NCBI GenBank assembly: GCA_022072055.1
Contig: JAJVIK010000002.1
Span: 293,615-357,614, forward strand
Length of the DNA: 64,000 nucleotides
DNA from: a bacterium
Lineage (GTDB): Bacteria > Hinthialibacterota > Hinthialibacteria > OLB16
Reading direction: 5' to 3'
Positions 1 through 8,740 of the stretch are shown here, piece by piece (positions within the stretch are counted from its first letter, which is position 1; each line of letters opens with the position of its first letter). The notes under the pieces were generated by a model that worked only from the letters and a program-made list of their open reading frames with translations, had not been told where the DNA came from and made no database searches. A program made the position numbers and the translations under genes.

Positions 1-2712
1 CCTGAGGTGCTCCACCAGGGCTTTGGCGCAGCTGCGTTGTCCGGCGATCCGGAGCGCGTCGGTCACCTCGACCCCATCCGGGAATTTCGGGGTCGGAGGC
101 CCCCCATACAGCAGCAGGTGGAGGTCCTTGGCCTGCTTGAGGAGAGCATCATGAGCGCTCCAATCGATCTCCCCGACCAGCTCCCCCTGTTCGTTCGCGT
201 TCATGGTGGGGATCGGAAACTGGTACCAGACATTCTGTCGGTGCGCGATGAGATCGGGGATTGTGTTGATCTCGCCGAGCTGGGTCTTGGCCCAGAAGTG
301 CATCGCGAAATGGCTCTCCTCCGGAAGCCGGACGGGAGAGACATCGATCCGAAGGGTCAACTTGTTTGAAATCGAAGCCGTGTCCAGGGTGCGGAGGTCC
401 CATTCGGCGAGGTAATGCCCCGACTCAAGGTCGTGGGTCTTCACATTCAGCCAGAGCTGGCGAACCTCCCCCGCGGGGATGTCGAGCAGGAACCCATCTC
501 CGAGCGGCGGCAGGAGGTCCGGGACCACCGGACCAAAGCGGCTGGGAAGATGGACCACTCGAAGAAAATCGATAGACCCATGCGCCGGTCGGGGTTTCTC
601 TCCCGTCCCTTCCCGTCGCAGGGTTCCCGGCTCCACACGAACCGTCATCCCCTTGGACTCCAGGTTGACCAAGCTGATGACCACCGGTTCGACCTCGTTC
701 CCGGCCGCCCACAGCGAGGTTTCCAAGGGACCGCCGGCCTCCGGCAGTTCGGTGCCGGGATCCACATTGTCCCAGGGGTTCTCATCCCTCCACATCACAA
801 AAGCCGGAGCGCGACCCGCATCGACCTCCCCCCGGATGAGCGCGGCCAGCTTCCGAGTCGAGTCGATCTTGGGAAAGAACTTTTCCACATCGCGGGACAG
901 AATGTCCTTGTCCGCCAGAGTGAGGTTCTTCGAACCGCGAATTCGTTCCGCGAGCGCGGCGAAATCCTCCTCCAAGCCGACACGGTGCAGGCGAAGGTTG
1001 GCGGCGGCGTCGCGAGCCTCGGCTCGAAGCTTGCCCTCCACCTCCTTGAGCTCCTTGGCGGTCGCGGAGTGAGCCTTCTTAAGTCCGGCCAAGAGGTTCG
1101 GGACCTGAAAGACCACCCGTTGCGCGCCGAGGACCTTCCTCCCGCTGATGTCCAACAGCCGGAGCGTGAGGGAATACTGTCCTGTTGAAAACACGGGAAC
1201 CTCAGCCTCGGAAAAACCCTCCTCGGCGGTCATGCGATAGGCCCTGAGCTGAGTCCACCCTTCCGGGGACCTGGTCGCGGTCTCGAGGATCCTCTCGGCC
1301 GGCTCCTCCGGGAGCGCAATCGGCAAGGGGAACAGGCCGAAATGATTGGGCCTGAATTTTCCCCCTAGGAGCGGCATGGACTCGGATTTCTTGGAGCCGC
1401 GGGGAGCGGCGGTCCCGATGCGAATCGGATACGGAGGGTTCGGCCAGCTGGAGAGAACCGCGGCCCCCTCGCCGGCCTTGCCGCCGAAGGTGTAGGCGTG
1501 GACCTTGGTTACGCTTCGGGAGGTGACAATCAGGTCGAGGACTCCATCCCGCTCCAGGTCCATGACCAGCGGGGAGCCGAAACACCCGCCCTCCATCATG
1601 TAACTTCCAAGGATTTCCCCTTTGGGATTCAGGACATACCAACCGTACCCCTCCGGCGAGCTGCCCCGCACGGTCTGAATGATCTCAAGCGTCCCATCGC
1701 CATCGAGGTCGGCCACCGCCGGACGGGTCCAGATTCCGCGCCCTCCCATCTGGGTGCGCCAACGCAGGGTCCCATCGGGGCTGAAACAGGCCAGGGTCGT
1801 GCCCTTGTCTCCCGCCAGGATTTCATCCTTCCCATCCCCATCCAAATCCACGACGGCGAGCGCGCAGTATGCCATGTGGGTCATCTCTCCATGCCAACGC
1901 ACCGCGCAATCCGCGCCGTTCACACACACCAGGCCGGAATGAAGCGACTTGGCGGCGCACATGGTGTAAACCTCAGCGTTCCCGTCTCGGTCGGCGTCGG
2001 CGATCACCGGAAGCGTTCTGCCCATGTTCAGCGGTTCGATCAACGCGTCCCATTCCAGATGCCCGTTTGCATCCAGCGCGATCAGATGGCTGTCCCGTGT
2101 TCCGTACACAATTTCCGGGGCGCCATCCCGGTCGATGTCGCCCACCGCCGCCATGGAAATCATTCCCTCCGAGGAGCGCTGACGCCACAACAGTTTGCCG
2201 TCATGGGACAGGCAGTGCATCCAACCGTCCATGTTGGGCTGGAGGATCTCCTGTTTGCCGTCGCCATCCAGGTCGGCGGCGGCGGCCATGTGAAACATGT
2301 CCAGCGTGGTTCCGAGATCGAAACTCCAGATCACCGAACCATCCGCGCCATTGAGGGCGAAGACGGATTTGTAGGCTCCGCCGAGGACCTCCTCGACCCC
2401 ATCCCCGTCCAGATCCACCGGCAGGGAATGGAAGTGATACGAGTCGGAAGAGGAGCCATCCGGCGCCCCGGGGATGACCACGTCATAGAGGACCTTCCCG
2501 TCGGTCCCCACCCGCGCCAGGCGACCGGGAACTCCGATCAGGATGCTGTCGGGATCCTTGCTCGGATACGCGATCGGGCAGGAGTCGCCCGTGGCGGTCA
2601 CCTCGGCGCTCCATTTGAGTTGTGGCTCCGGCAAAGCGGAAACGCCATCGTTGAGAAGCGCCAAGCAAGCGAGCATGGCCAGGGTGAAACGGTTAGGGGT
2701 ATGCAAAAACAT
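1..2712 (-). CDS. FG-GAP/VCBS-repeat exported protein (3' end beyond window)
   Basis: The frame is open from an ATG at 2712 to the window edge, 904 codons with no stop, so the C-terminus is missing. A short hydrophobic N-terminus (MFLHTPNRFTLAMLACLALL) looks like a signal peptide. Residues about 80-420 hold at least seven Asp-rich FG-GAP-type loops (DLDGDGVEEVL, DLDGDGKQEIL, DIDRDGAPEIV, DADRDGNAEVY, DLDGDGKDEIL, DLDGDGTLEII, DLDRDGVLDLI). These indicate a calcium-binding beta-propeller outside the cytoplasm. The C-terminal half has coiled-coil-like stretches and then a beta-rich part (FAMHFWAKTQLGEINTIPD) that may be a DUF4091-like glycan-associated domain; that assignment is a guess. It lies 87 bp downstream of a co-oriented sugar isomerase-like gene. 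The propeller assignment is secure, the function is not. Confidence 0.8.
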   Translation of the reverse strand, partial: MFLHTPNRFTLAMLACLALLNDGVSALPEPQLKWSAEVTATGDSCPIAYPSKDPDSILIGVPGRLARVGTDGKVLYDVVIPGAPDGSSSDSYHFHSLPVDLDGDGVEEVLGGAYKSVFALNGADGSVIWSFDLGTTLDMFHMAAAADLDGDGKQEILQPNMDGWMHCLSHDGKLLWRQRSSEGMISMAAVGDIDRDGAPEIVYGTRDSHLIALDANGHLEWDALIEPLNMGRTLPVIADADRDGNAEVYTMCAAKSLHSGLVCVNGADCAVRWHGEMTHMAYCALAVVDLDGDGKDEILAGDKGTTLACFSPDGTLRWRTQMGGRGIWTRPAVADLDGDGTLEIIQTVRGSSPEGYGWYVLNPKGEILGSYMMEGGCFGSPLVMDLERDGVLDLIVTSRSVTKVHAYTFGGKAGEGAAVLSSWPNPPYPIRIGTAAPRGSKKSESMPLLGGKFRPNHFGLFPLPIALPEEPAERILETATRSPEGWTQLRAYRMTAEEGFSEAEVPVFSTGQYSLTLRLLDISGRKVLGAQRVVFQVPNLLAGLKKAHSATAKELKEVEGKLRAEARDAAANLRLHRVGLEEDFAALAERIRGSKNLTLADKDILSRDVEKFFPKIDSTRKLAALIRGEVDAGRAPAFVMWRDENPWDNVDPGTELPEAGGPLETSLWAAGNEVEPVVISLVNLESKGMTVRVEPGTLRREGTGEKPRPAHGSIDFLRVVHLPSRFGPVVPDLLPPLGDGFLLDIPAGEVRQLWLNVKTHDLESGHYLAEWDLRTLDTASISNKLTLRIDVSPVRLPEESHFAMHFWAKTQLGEINTIPDLIAHRQNVWYQFPIPTMNANEQGELVGEIDWSAHDALLKQAKDLHLLLYGGPPTPKFPDGVEVTDALRIAGQRSCAKALVEHLR

Positions 2713-2799
2713 GATAGACCTCAAAGAAAGGGTTCCGTGACACGCGGTGGTGATGGGGAAATGCCTCCGGGGGCACGGTTCAAGTAGGTGAACCTCACC

Positions 2800-3666
2800 C
2801 TACACGATTTCCTCCATCAACTTACGCCAGCTCTCCAGGCACAGGCGCGTGGCGGTCTCGGCGTTGGCGGAATAGGCGGAGCCGCCGGGACGGTCCATCA
2901 ACTCCTTCGAGATGTCGGTCGGCCGCCAATGGGTTTCAAGGGAGACATACCCGCTGTAACCATCCTCGATCAGCGCGCGGAGTTGACCCCGGTAGTCGAT
3001 CTGACCCTCGCCGATCCTCGTGCAGCGGGCCTCATTCGGCCCTGTGCGCTCGCCATCCTTAAGGTGCATGTGGATCATGTGCTTGCGGATCGCGCGGTAA
3101 CCATCGGGGAAGGGCTTTTCCTCCATGTCAAAATCGAAGAGGACATTGCAGGGATCCCACACCGCGGCGAGACGGGGGTGGGCGATCTCATCCAGAAAGC
3201 TCGCGGTGATCGCTCCGGTGCCGAGATAGGTCGAGGCCTCGTTCTCGATCACCATCCGGCAGTCCTCCTCCTCCAGGATTTTGATGGGGGCCTCGAAGTT
3301 GGCGATGATCCGATTCCAGACCGGCTCCACCGGGCCGCGACGCCAGAAGGTGAACCCGCGAATCAGGTCGGTTCCAAGCCTGCGCGCCACCTCGCAGCAG
3401 CGCTTAAGGTAATCGTGGTGTTCCTTGGCCTCGGTGGGGTTGTCGAGCTCGCACTTGTAAAATGGGGTGCCGAGGCAGCACACCGCGAGGCCAAGATCGC
3501 TGGTCTTGCGGCGGACCTCCTCCACCTGAGCGTCGGTCATCTTATGGACCCCGGTGTCCCAGGCCGAACGAATCTCCACCGCCTCGCAGCGGTATTCCTT
3601 GGCGACCGAAAGGGCGAGATCGAGGTCCTGGCTGATTTCGTCGGTGAACACGGCGTATTTGTACAT
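2800..3666 (-). CDS. Sugar phosphate isomerase/epimerase-like TIM barrel (AP endonuclease family 2 fold)
   Basis: The protein has 288 residues starting MYKYAVFTDEISQDLDLAL. The start at 3666 is preceded by AAGGAG about 6 bases upstream, so I prefer it to an in-frame ATG 48 bases further out. Metal-ligand motifs of the xylose-isomerase-like TIM barrel occur in order: VIENEAST (Glu), WDPCN (Asp), HMHLKD (His) and a C-terminal SLETHW (Glu). The family isomerises or epimerises sugars and inositol derivatives with a divalent metal; the substrate cannot be told from sequence. No signal peptide is visible, so it is cytoplasmic. The FG-GAP gene follows on the same strand. In bacteria with many sulfatases this family often accompanies polysaccharide breakdown, which fits the rest of the window. 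Confidence 0.85.
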   Translation of the reverse strand: MYKYAVFTDEISQDLDLALSVAKEYRCEAVEIRSAWDTGVHKMTDAQVEEVRRKTSDLGLAVCCLGTPFYKCELDNPTEAKEHHDYLKRCCEVARRLGTDLIRGFTFWRRGPVEPVWNRIIANFEAPIKILEEEDCRMVIENEASTYLGTGAITASFLDEIAHPRLAAVWDPCNVLFDFDMEEKPFPDGYRAIRKHMIHMHLKDGERTGPNEARCTRIGEGQIDYRGQLRALIEDGYSGYVSLETHWRPTDISKELMDRPGGSAYSANAETATRLCLESWRKLMEEIV

Positions 3667-3841
3667 GGGATGGCTCCTTGATCTGATTCGCGGGAATGGA
3701 CCGGCGAGGGGCATTTTAGGGAGGAGAGAGCGGAAAGGAACCCGAACGGCGCGCCCGCGAAGGGCGGTCTGCTTCTCAATTCCATCCCCCGCGAAGTAGT
3801 ATCGCGGATATGACTCTCACCTCGTGATTTTGGAGGACCTC

Positions 3842-4603
3842 ATGCGTAAAAAGTTCGTGGCCGGAAACTGGAAGATGTATTGTGGCGATCCCGCCAAGGC
3901 GGTGGAGCTCGCCAAGGGGGTTGTGGCGAGCGTGGGAAGCCAAGCCGCCGTGGAAGCGGCCGTGTGCCCTCCTGCCACCGCGCTCGCGGCGGTCGTCACA
4001 GCCTGCGCGGGCTCCCAGGTCGGAGTCGGAGGCCAGAACCTCTATCCCAAGGATGAGGGCGCCTTCACCGGCGAGCTTTCGGCCCCGTTTCTCAAGGCCC
4101 TCGGCTGTCGCTACGTGATCCTCGGTCACAGCGAGCGGCGGACGTACTTCAAGGAGGATGACGCCTTCATCAACCTCAAGGTCAAGGCCGCGCTGACCGC
4201 CGATCTCGTTCCGATCTTCTGTTGCGGGGAAACCGAACAAGAGCGCGAACAGGGGATCACCGAAAAGGTGGTCGAGGCCCAGGTTCGCGGGGGCTTGGCC
4301 GGTTTGGATGTTGAACAGTTGGGCAAGGTTGTGGTGGCCTACGAGCCGGTCTGGGCCATCGGCACAGGGAAAAACGCCACTCCGGAGGATGCGCAGGCGG
4401 TCCATGCCTTCATCCGCGGGCTTCTCGGCTCTCTCGCCAGCGCCTCCGTGGCGGAGAGCATTCGGATTCAGTACGGCGGGAGCGTGAAACCCGACAACGC
4501 CGCCACGCTGCTCTCTCAGAAGGACATCGATGGCGCACTGGTCGGCGGGGCGAGCCTGAAGGCCGACTCCTTCGCCGCCATCATCCAGGCCGCCGGAGGC
4601 TGA
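3842..4603 (+). CDS. tpiA: Triosephosphate isomerase
   Basis: This 253-residue protein interconverts dihydroxyacetone phosphate and glyceraldehyde-3-phosphate in glycolysis. All signatures are present: GNWKM with substrate-binding Lys11, GHSERR with catalytic His96, YEPVWAIGTGK with catalytic Glu168, and the phosphate-binding motifs QYGGSVKP and DGALVGGASL. Length is normal for the family. The start at 3842 has GGAGG at the right distance; an in-frame ATG 18 bases upstream lies before that site and is unlikely. A short inverted repeat (CCGCGA/TCGCGG, 3789-3807) lies in the leader. It is a lone gene, with pgk, gapA and secG absent. An RHS remnant begins directly after its stop codon. Confidence 0.97.
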   Translation: MRKKFVAGNWKMYCGDPAKAVELAKGVVASVGSQAAVEAAVCPPATALAAVVTACAGSQVGVGGQNLYPKDEGAFTGELSAPFLKALGCRYVILGHSERRTYFKEDDAFINLKVKAALTADLVPIFCCGETEQEREQGITEKVVEAQVRGGLAGLDVEQLGKVVVAYEPVWAIGTGKNATPEDAQAVHAFIRGLLGSLASASVAESIRIQYGGSVKPDNAATLLSQKDIDGALVGGASLKADSFAAIIQAAGG

Positions 4604-4621
4604 GTGATCCAGGAATCTCCG

Positions 4622-5043
4622 ACCGCCCCACTCCGCTCTCATACCACCTGTGGTGGAAGAGATAGAGGCCCGTGAACGGATCGATCCATTTCCCGGTCTG
4701 GTGTTCCGTGATCCCAGCGTTGCGCGCGGTCTGCCACGAGGTCCCCGCGAAGGGGGAGATCGACAGTTCGTTCCCGAACGCATCCTGGCTGAACCAGTAC
4801 ACCTCTTCCCCATCATCGGAGAGAATCACCCACACATTCCCGACCGGATCATACACATACGCGTAGTCGGTGGTCGAGGAGGGCGTGGTGCTCTGGCCGT
4901 TGGCGTAGAGGTACGCGCGTTTGCCGAGTTGCGCGCCGAGCGCGCCGGGGCGGTGGCTGTTCACCTCCACATGCCGCCAAGCGGTCTCGCCCGCCTCGAT
5001 CACCCCATCGCCGTCCGTGTCCACCCGCTGATCCACGCGCATT
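4622..5043 (-). pseudogene. RHS core remnant (copy A), truncated at both ends
   Basis: Translation on the minus strand gives the RHS-associated core found in the two other copies of this window (RVDQRVDTDGDGVIEAGET, YAYVYDPVGNVWVIL, WIDPFTGLY, RWYESGVGR). Homology begins abruptly near 5040, inside the core. It ends at GVGR, exactly where the variable tip should start, so no toxin tip is left. The frame then runs into unrelated sequence overlapping the end of tpiA. The upstream edge abuts a 14-bp tandem repeat. No plausible start codon with a ribosome-binding site exists. It is best read as a decayed leftover of the RHS array rather than a functional gene. Confidence 0.8.
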
Positions 5044-5140
5044 GTCATACCCTCGTTGTCACACCCTCGTTGTCACACCCTCGTTGTCACACCCTCGTTG
5101 TCACACCCTCGTTGTCACACCCTCGTTGTCACACCCTCGA
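5043..5140. repeat. 14-bp tandem repeat, about seven copies
   Basis: The unit ACCCTCGTTGTCAC repeats head to tail without spacers from 5049, with a slightly diverged first copy and a last copy that merges into the REP-like element beginning near 5128. It lies between the RHS remnant and the immunity-like gene. The unit equals the outer arm of that palindrome, so it probably arose by slippage or amplification of the arm. Confidence 0.9.
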
Positions 5141-5201
5141 AAGTGGGTATCCGTCTGGCCACCACGCCTCTCTGGACTCCCGCCTGCACGGGAAGGACGT
5201 G
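5128..5201. repeat. REP-like imperfect palindrome
   Basis: The left arm GTCACACCCTCGAAAGTGGG and the right arm CTGGACTCCCGCCTGCACGG flank a short centre and are imperfect inverted repeats. The pattern (a GGA-TCC core with GGGAATGAC-like ends) resembles the dispersed palindromic element of many bacteria whose spurious translation reads VIPAQAGIQ or DSRLRGND; here one frame reads LDSRLHGKD. I see only one copy in this window. Such elements are mobilised by REP-associated Y1 transposases; none is visible here. Confidence 0.6.
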
Positions 5202-5364
5202 ATCAGTCGCCACCATTCCTTCAACCGCTGGCGCTCTTATCCATTTTCGCGCCAAGCGGATTGGGATAGGAGCCCCCGTGTGTGTTGTGGCGAGAAGGAA
5301 TTCATGTCTCAGAACCGTGGACGGACTTGAAGCATCACCACAGACACATCCGTCTTGAATTCAC

Positions 5365-5856
5365 TCAAGTAACATTGTCTTCTGGGATCCATCCTTCCGC
5401 GATCCTCTGGACCCAACTTCGGGCCTCTCTGAGCCTACTGACAGGCCCGAAAAGCATGATATAGACAAGAGGTTCCACGTCATCTGGTGCATCAACGTAT
5501 CCCGTGAACCCACCCCGCCAAATGGCTGCTGGTAGTGAAAGGGAATTTGAGGTGAGGATGGAGTCGGGGTGTTCGAAGGGGTTTTCATCTCCTGCTAATT
5601 GTTCAACGACGTGGTCCTCCACACGGTACCCCCAGCGGCCTCCAAATGCGAATGTCCTCGCTCCGTGATCAAACCAGAAATGAAAAAGTGACGTTATGTC
5701 AGTGATAGGGATCCTCTTGCCGCAATCCCAAACAACAATCGCCGGATAATTGTCAATACACCACTTATTGATGTCACTTGGCAATTGAACGGAAACTCCA
5801 AGAACTCTCTTACTCAACATCATTCCAAGTAGAATAGGCGTCCTCTTTCCAATCAT
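5365..5856 (-). CDS. Hypothetical protein, candidate immunity protein for RHS tip B
   Basis: This 163-residue soluble-looking protein begins MIGKRTPILLGMMLSKRV. No family could be named with confidence. It starts 13 bases after the stop codon of the RHS copy B gene, with a GGAG-type site just before the ATG, so the two are probably co-translated. Its base composition is clearly AT-richer than the neighbouring chromosome and matches the tip of copy B rather than the conserved core. A small unrelated gene directly behind a variable RHS C-terminus is the usual position of an immunity gene in polymorphic toxin loci, so that role is inferred from context only. Confidence 0.6.
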   Translation of the reverse strand: MIGKRTPILLGMMLSKRVLGVSVQLPSDINKWCIDNYPAIVVWDCGKRIPITDITSLFHFWFDHGARTFAFGGRWGYRVEDHVVEQLAGDENPFEHPDSILTSNSLSLPAAIWRGGFTGYVDAPDDVEPLVYIMLFGPVSRLREARSWVQRIAEGWIPEDNVT

Positions 5857-5869
5857 CGCTCACTCCAGC

Positions 5870-7057
5870 CTAATATGCTCCCCCTTGACAAAGGCCGGGG
5901 TCTATTAAATCGATTACCCATCCCCATGGATCCCCACCATCCCCATCCATCGAGCATGATCCAGTGGGACACGAGGCGTTTCCATCGCACGGGAGGCATG
6001 GCGTGCAACAGGCAATCGTGAATAAGCTCTTCCAGGTCGTCTCCTTGCCATTCTTCCACGTCCCATTCGCCTTTCGCTTTGCGAATTCATTGAAAAAACA
6101 TGCAAGTAGTGAAATCTGGTTCGACGCCTGTCCCTCGACACCTCGTTCAATATGTTTTGCGATTGTGGCAGCTGTGCTTTGAATTCCCTTTTCGATTTGT
6201 TCATCGTCCAAGTTACACAGGTCTCGTATCGTTCCGGCATGCTTTCCAGCTACAGGCAAACAGTTCCTCTTGCAGAGGCTCTTCACCAAATCACCAAGGC
6301 AAGTGCCACCCCTCCGGAGACAATCTACGATAGGGTTGAGCGAGATAAGCCCCGTTGTGTCAAACCATGTGACTGGATTATTGGCAGAGTATTCATACGG
6401 CATTTCCCAATACATTGGCAGTGTGGTCCTCCCCACAAACCTCCCCACTCCCGCGTCCAGCCAGCGGGCGTGGAAATAGTAGAGGCCCGTGAACGGGTCG
6501 ATCCATTTCCCCGTCTGGTGTTCCGTGATGCCCACGGTGCGCGCGGTCTGCCACGAGGTTCCCGCGAAGGGGGAGATCGACAGTTCGTTCCCGAACGCAT
6601 CCTGGCTGAACCAGTACACCTCTTCCCCCATGTCCGACAGAATCACCCACACATTGCCGACCGGATCATACACATACGCGTAGTCGGTGGTCGAGGAGGG
6701 CGTGGTGCTCTGGCCGTTGGCGTAGAGGTAAGCGCGTTTGCCGAGTTGTGCGCCGAGCGCGCCGGGCCGGTGGCTGTTCACCTCCACATGCCGCCAAGCG
6801 GTCTCCCCCGCCTCGATCACCCCATCACCGTCCGTGTCCACCCGCTGATCCACCCGCAAGAGGTTGAGGCCGTCGTACTCATAGCGCCGCTCCTGAATGA
6901 TGTTCCCGGACTGGCTCGTGCTGTACTCGCGCCGCTTGGAGAGCGCCCCATCGCAGGACAGGCAGTACTCGTACTCGACCTTGCCCGCGTAGGTGTCGGA
7001 GGTCCCGGTGAACTTCTCCGCCTTGGTCTGGAACCGGGCTTCATCAGCTTTGCTCAT
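5870..7057 (-). CDS. RHS core with Cys-rich variable tip (orphan tip cassette B)
   Basis: The 395-residue frame starts MSKADEARFQ and enters the RHS core at once (KAEKFTGTSDTYAGKVEYEY). The core ends with GVGRFVGRT, a variant of the usual GVGRFVSWDP, followed by PYEYSANNPVTW. The last 170 residues form a separate tip rich in Cys (LFTIACCTPCLPCDGNASCP) without a recognisable nuclease or ADP-ribosyltransferase motif. It lacks the thousand or more N-terminal residues, signal and YD repeats of a full RHS protein. The ATG lies 4 bases after the stop of the preceding immunity-like gene, without a clear ribosome-binding site, so it may be silent, coupled, or a reservoir that recombines into a full rhs gene through the core. 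Confidence 0.7.
   Translation of the reverse strand: MSKADEARFQTKAEKFTGTSDTYAGKVEYEYCLSCDGALSKRREYSTSQSGNIIQERRYEYDGLNLLRVDQRVDTDGDGVIEAGETAWRHVEVNSHRPGALGAQLGKRAYLYANGQSTTPSSTTDYAYVYDPVGNVWVILSDMGEEVYWFSQDAFGNELSISPFAGTSWQTARTVGITEHQTGKWIDPFTGLYYFHARWLDAGVGRFVGRTTLPMYWEMPYEYSANNPVTWFDTTGLISLNPIVDCLRRGGTCLGDLVKSLCKRNCLPVAGKHAGTIRDLCNLDDEQIEKGIQSTAATIAKHIERGVEGQASNQISLLACFFNEFAKRKANGTWKNGKETTWKSLFTIACCTPCLPCDGNASCPTGSCSMDGDGGDPWGWVIDLIDPGLCQGGAY
6441..7027 (-). repeat. RHS core repeat, copy B
   Basis: This stretch is nearly identical to 8041-8628 and, over its lower-coordinate two thirds, to 4622-5040. The homology ends sharply on both sides: at the start of the variable tip, and at 7027 where the 5' part of the core is missing. 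Such repeats allow homologous exchange of tips. Confidence 0.85.
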
Positions 7058-7061
7058 TGCG

Positions 7062-7523
7062 CTATTTCTGAGGAGATGCAGATCGCCACATGAATGCAAG
7101 TATGCTGACCACAATCACTAAGATCGCGAGCATGCATGTCGCAATACTCACGCGTGTCAATATATTAGAAAAAGCATGGCCCAATCCATCAGATCCGTTA
7201 CGAACAAGTATGAGATCGCATAGGGATATTGCGAGGAGAAGGAAGACACCATAAACAAGGGAAATGATAACAGGACATGCACGTCTAGGGATAGAGGCGA
7301 TTCGCAGTGCAGCCAGGAGCGGATGCCATGAAGCGAAAAGAAATCCGACCCAGGATGCTATTAATGCCGTGATCAATCTCCAACCAATAACCGTATCTGT
7401 CGATACTATACGATCCACCACGATTACAACAAGTGTTACACACAGGCAGAGCAAGGCACCCTGAGCAGCAACGTATATCCTAAGTCCGCCAATTACAGTT
7501 CTGTCGTTCTTGCCTCGTCCCAT
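7062..7523 (-). CDS. Small membrane protein, candidate immunity protein for RHS tip C
   Basis: This 153-residue protein begins MGRGKNDRTVIGG and has four hydrophobic segments: YVAAQGALLCLCVTLVVIVV, LITALIASWVGFLF, CPVIISLVYGVFLLLAIS and ATCMLAILVIVVSILAFM. The start at 7523 lies 4 bases after the stop of RHS copy C. A longer in-frame ORF upstream is antisense to that tip and was not used. Composition is AT-rich like the tip. Position and membrane location fit an immunity protein against a toxin acting at the inner membrane, and the copy C tip itself has a long hydrophobic segment. No family is recognised; the role is inferred from position. Confidence 0.6.
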   Translation of the reverse strand: MGRGKNDRTVIGGLRIYVAAQGALLCLCVTLVVIVVDRIVSTDTVIGWRLITALIASWVGFLFASWHPLLAALRIASIPRRACPVIISLVYGVFLLLAISLCDLILVRNGSDGLGHAFSNILTRVSIATCMLAILVIVVSILAFMWRSASPQK

Positions 7524-7527
7524 TGTC

Positions 7528-8703
7528 TCACTCCGGTGTCTGCAGATCTTGTACAATATCCTCAACATGGTCCAGGATGGCATGGCAGGTGTCCCGACAA
7601 AAGTTGTTGCCTTTAACGTCATCAAGGAGTCTGTTGACATTGGCAATGTGCGCTTCCACCTTGGCCTTTGTCGTAAGTGCTTCCGGATCAGTTAGTAATT
7701 GCGGGTTGTTGATGAATAATGCGGATACTGTGGCGGAGAGCGCAATTGCTCTTGCCCTGCACTTCAAGTCTAGCACAGCGATGAGGAGAAGTAAGCTGAT
7801 TATGAGAGCAATCAAGACGACGATCAAACCAACCAATACAATTGAAGATTCCCCATTGGGATCGGGATAGATCACGGGATTTCCGAGGCTGATGCTGTAA
7901 GGATTTAGAGACACAGGATTGTACAGATTCAAATATGTCATGGGATGGGCCGAGATTGGAGCATTCGTCCCACCACATAATTGACAACCAGAGTCAACTG
8001 ACACAACCGCCGACCTGAGAGCTGGGTCCCAGCTCACGAACCTCCCCACCCCGCTGTCATACCACCTGGCCGAAAAGTAGTACAAGCCCGTGAACGGATC
8101 GATCCATTTCCCCGTCTGGTGTTCCGTGATCCCCGCGTTGCGCGCGGTCTGCCACGAGGTTCCCGCGAAGGGGGAGATCGACAATTCGTTCCCAAAAGCA
8201 TCCTGGCTGAACCAGTACACCTCTTCCCCCATGTCCGACAGAATCACCCACACATTGCCGACCGGATCATACACATACGCGTAGTCGGTGGTCGAGGAGG
8301 GCGTGGTGCTCTGGCCGCTGGCGTAGAGGTACGCGCGTTTGCCGAGTTGCGCGCCGAGCGCGCCGGGGCGGTGGCTGTTCACCTCCACATGCCGCCAAGC
8401 GGTCTCCCCCGCCTCGATCACCCCATCGCCGTCCGTGTCCACCCGCTGATCCACCCGCAACAGGTTGAGGCCGTCGTACTCATAGCGCCGCTCCTGAACG
8501 ATGTTCCCGGACTGGGTGGTGCTGTACTCCCGCCGCTTGGAGAGCGCTCCGTCGCACGAGAGGCAGTACTCGTACTCGACCTTGCCCGCATAGGTGTCGG
8601 AGGTCCCGGTGAACTTCTCCGCCTTGGTCATCTGATCCCTCGGATTCCAGGAATACACCCACTTCTCCTGCTTCGTCCCCGCGCCGTTCTGTTTCTCGGC
8701 CAT
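7528..8703 (-). CDS. RHS core with membrane-helix tip (cassette C), 5'-truncated
   Basis: RHS similarity starts near 8740 (LYTYDTNGNL), passes through YSWNPRDQM and the core shared with copies A and B, and ends with GVGRFVSWDP. The tip of about 160 residues has the hydrophobic segment IVLVGLIVVLIALIISLLLL followed by a soluble helical part with two Cys (FCRDTCHAILDHVEDIVQDL). The ATG at 8703 is the first start inside RHS sequence. The frame stays open to 9069, but that part is antisense to the next gene and has no RHS similarity. The body of the rhs gene is absent from the window, so this is the head of an orphan array, probably cut off by a rearrangement near 8740. Confidence 0.65.
   Translation of the reverse strand: MAEKQNGAGTKQEKWVYSWNPRDQMTKAEKFTGTSDTYAGKVEYEYCLSCDGALSKRREYSTTQSGNIVQERRYEYDGLNLLRVDQRVDTDGDGVIEAGETAWRHVEVNSHRPGALGAQLGKRAYLYASGQSTTPSSTTDYAYVYDPVGNVWVILSDMGEEVYWFSQDAFGNELSISPFAGTSWQTARNAGITEHQTGKWIDPFTGLYYFSARWYDSGVGRFVSWDPALRSAVVSVDSGCQLCGGTNAPISAHPMTYLNLYNPVSLNPYSISLGNPVIYPDPNGESSIVLVGLIVVLIALIISLLLLIAVLDLKCRARAIALSATVSALFINNPQLLTDPEALTTKAKVEAHIANVNRLLDDVKGNNFCRDTCHAILDHVEDIVQDLQTPE
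8041..8628 (-). repeat. RHS core repeat, copy C
   Basis: This is the counterpart of 6441-7027 and, in part, of 4622-5040, differing at scattered single bases. It retains a little more upstream core (to about 8740) than copy B. Confidence 0.85.
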
Positions 8704-8740
8704 GGTCAAGTTGCCGTTCGTGTCATAAGTGTACAGCCAG

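Noticed and set aside
1498-3681. Plus-strand open frames over the first 3.7 kb
   Set aside because: They are shadows of the FG-GAP and sugar isomerase-like genes on the minus strand, whose translations show clear motifs.
5043-5140. CRISPR array
   Set aside because: The 14-bp units are directly adjacent with no spacers, no leader and no cas genes; it is a plain tandem repeat.
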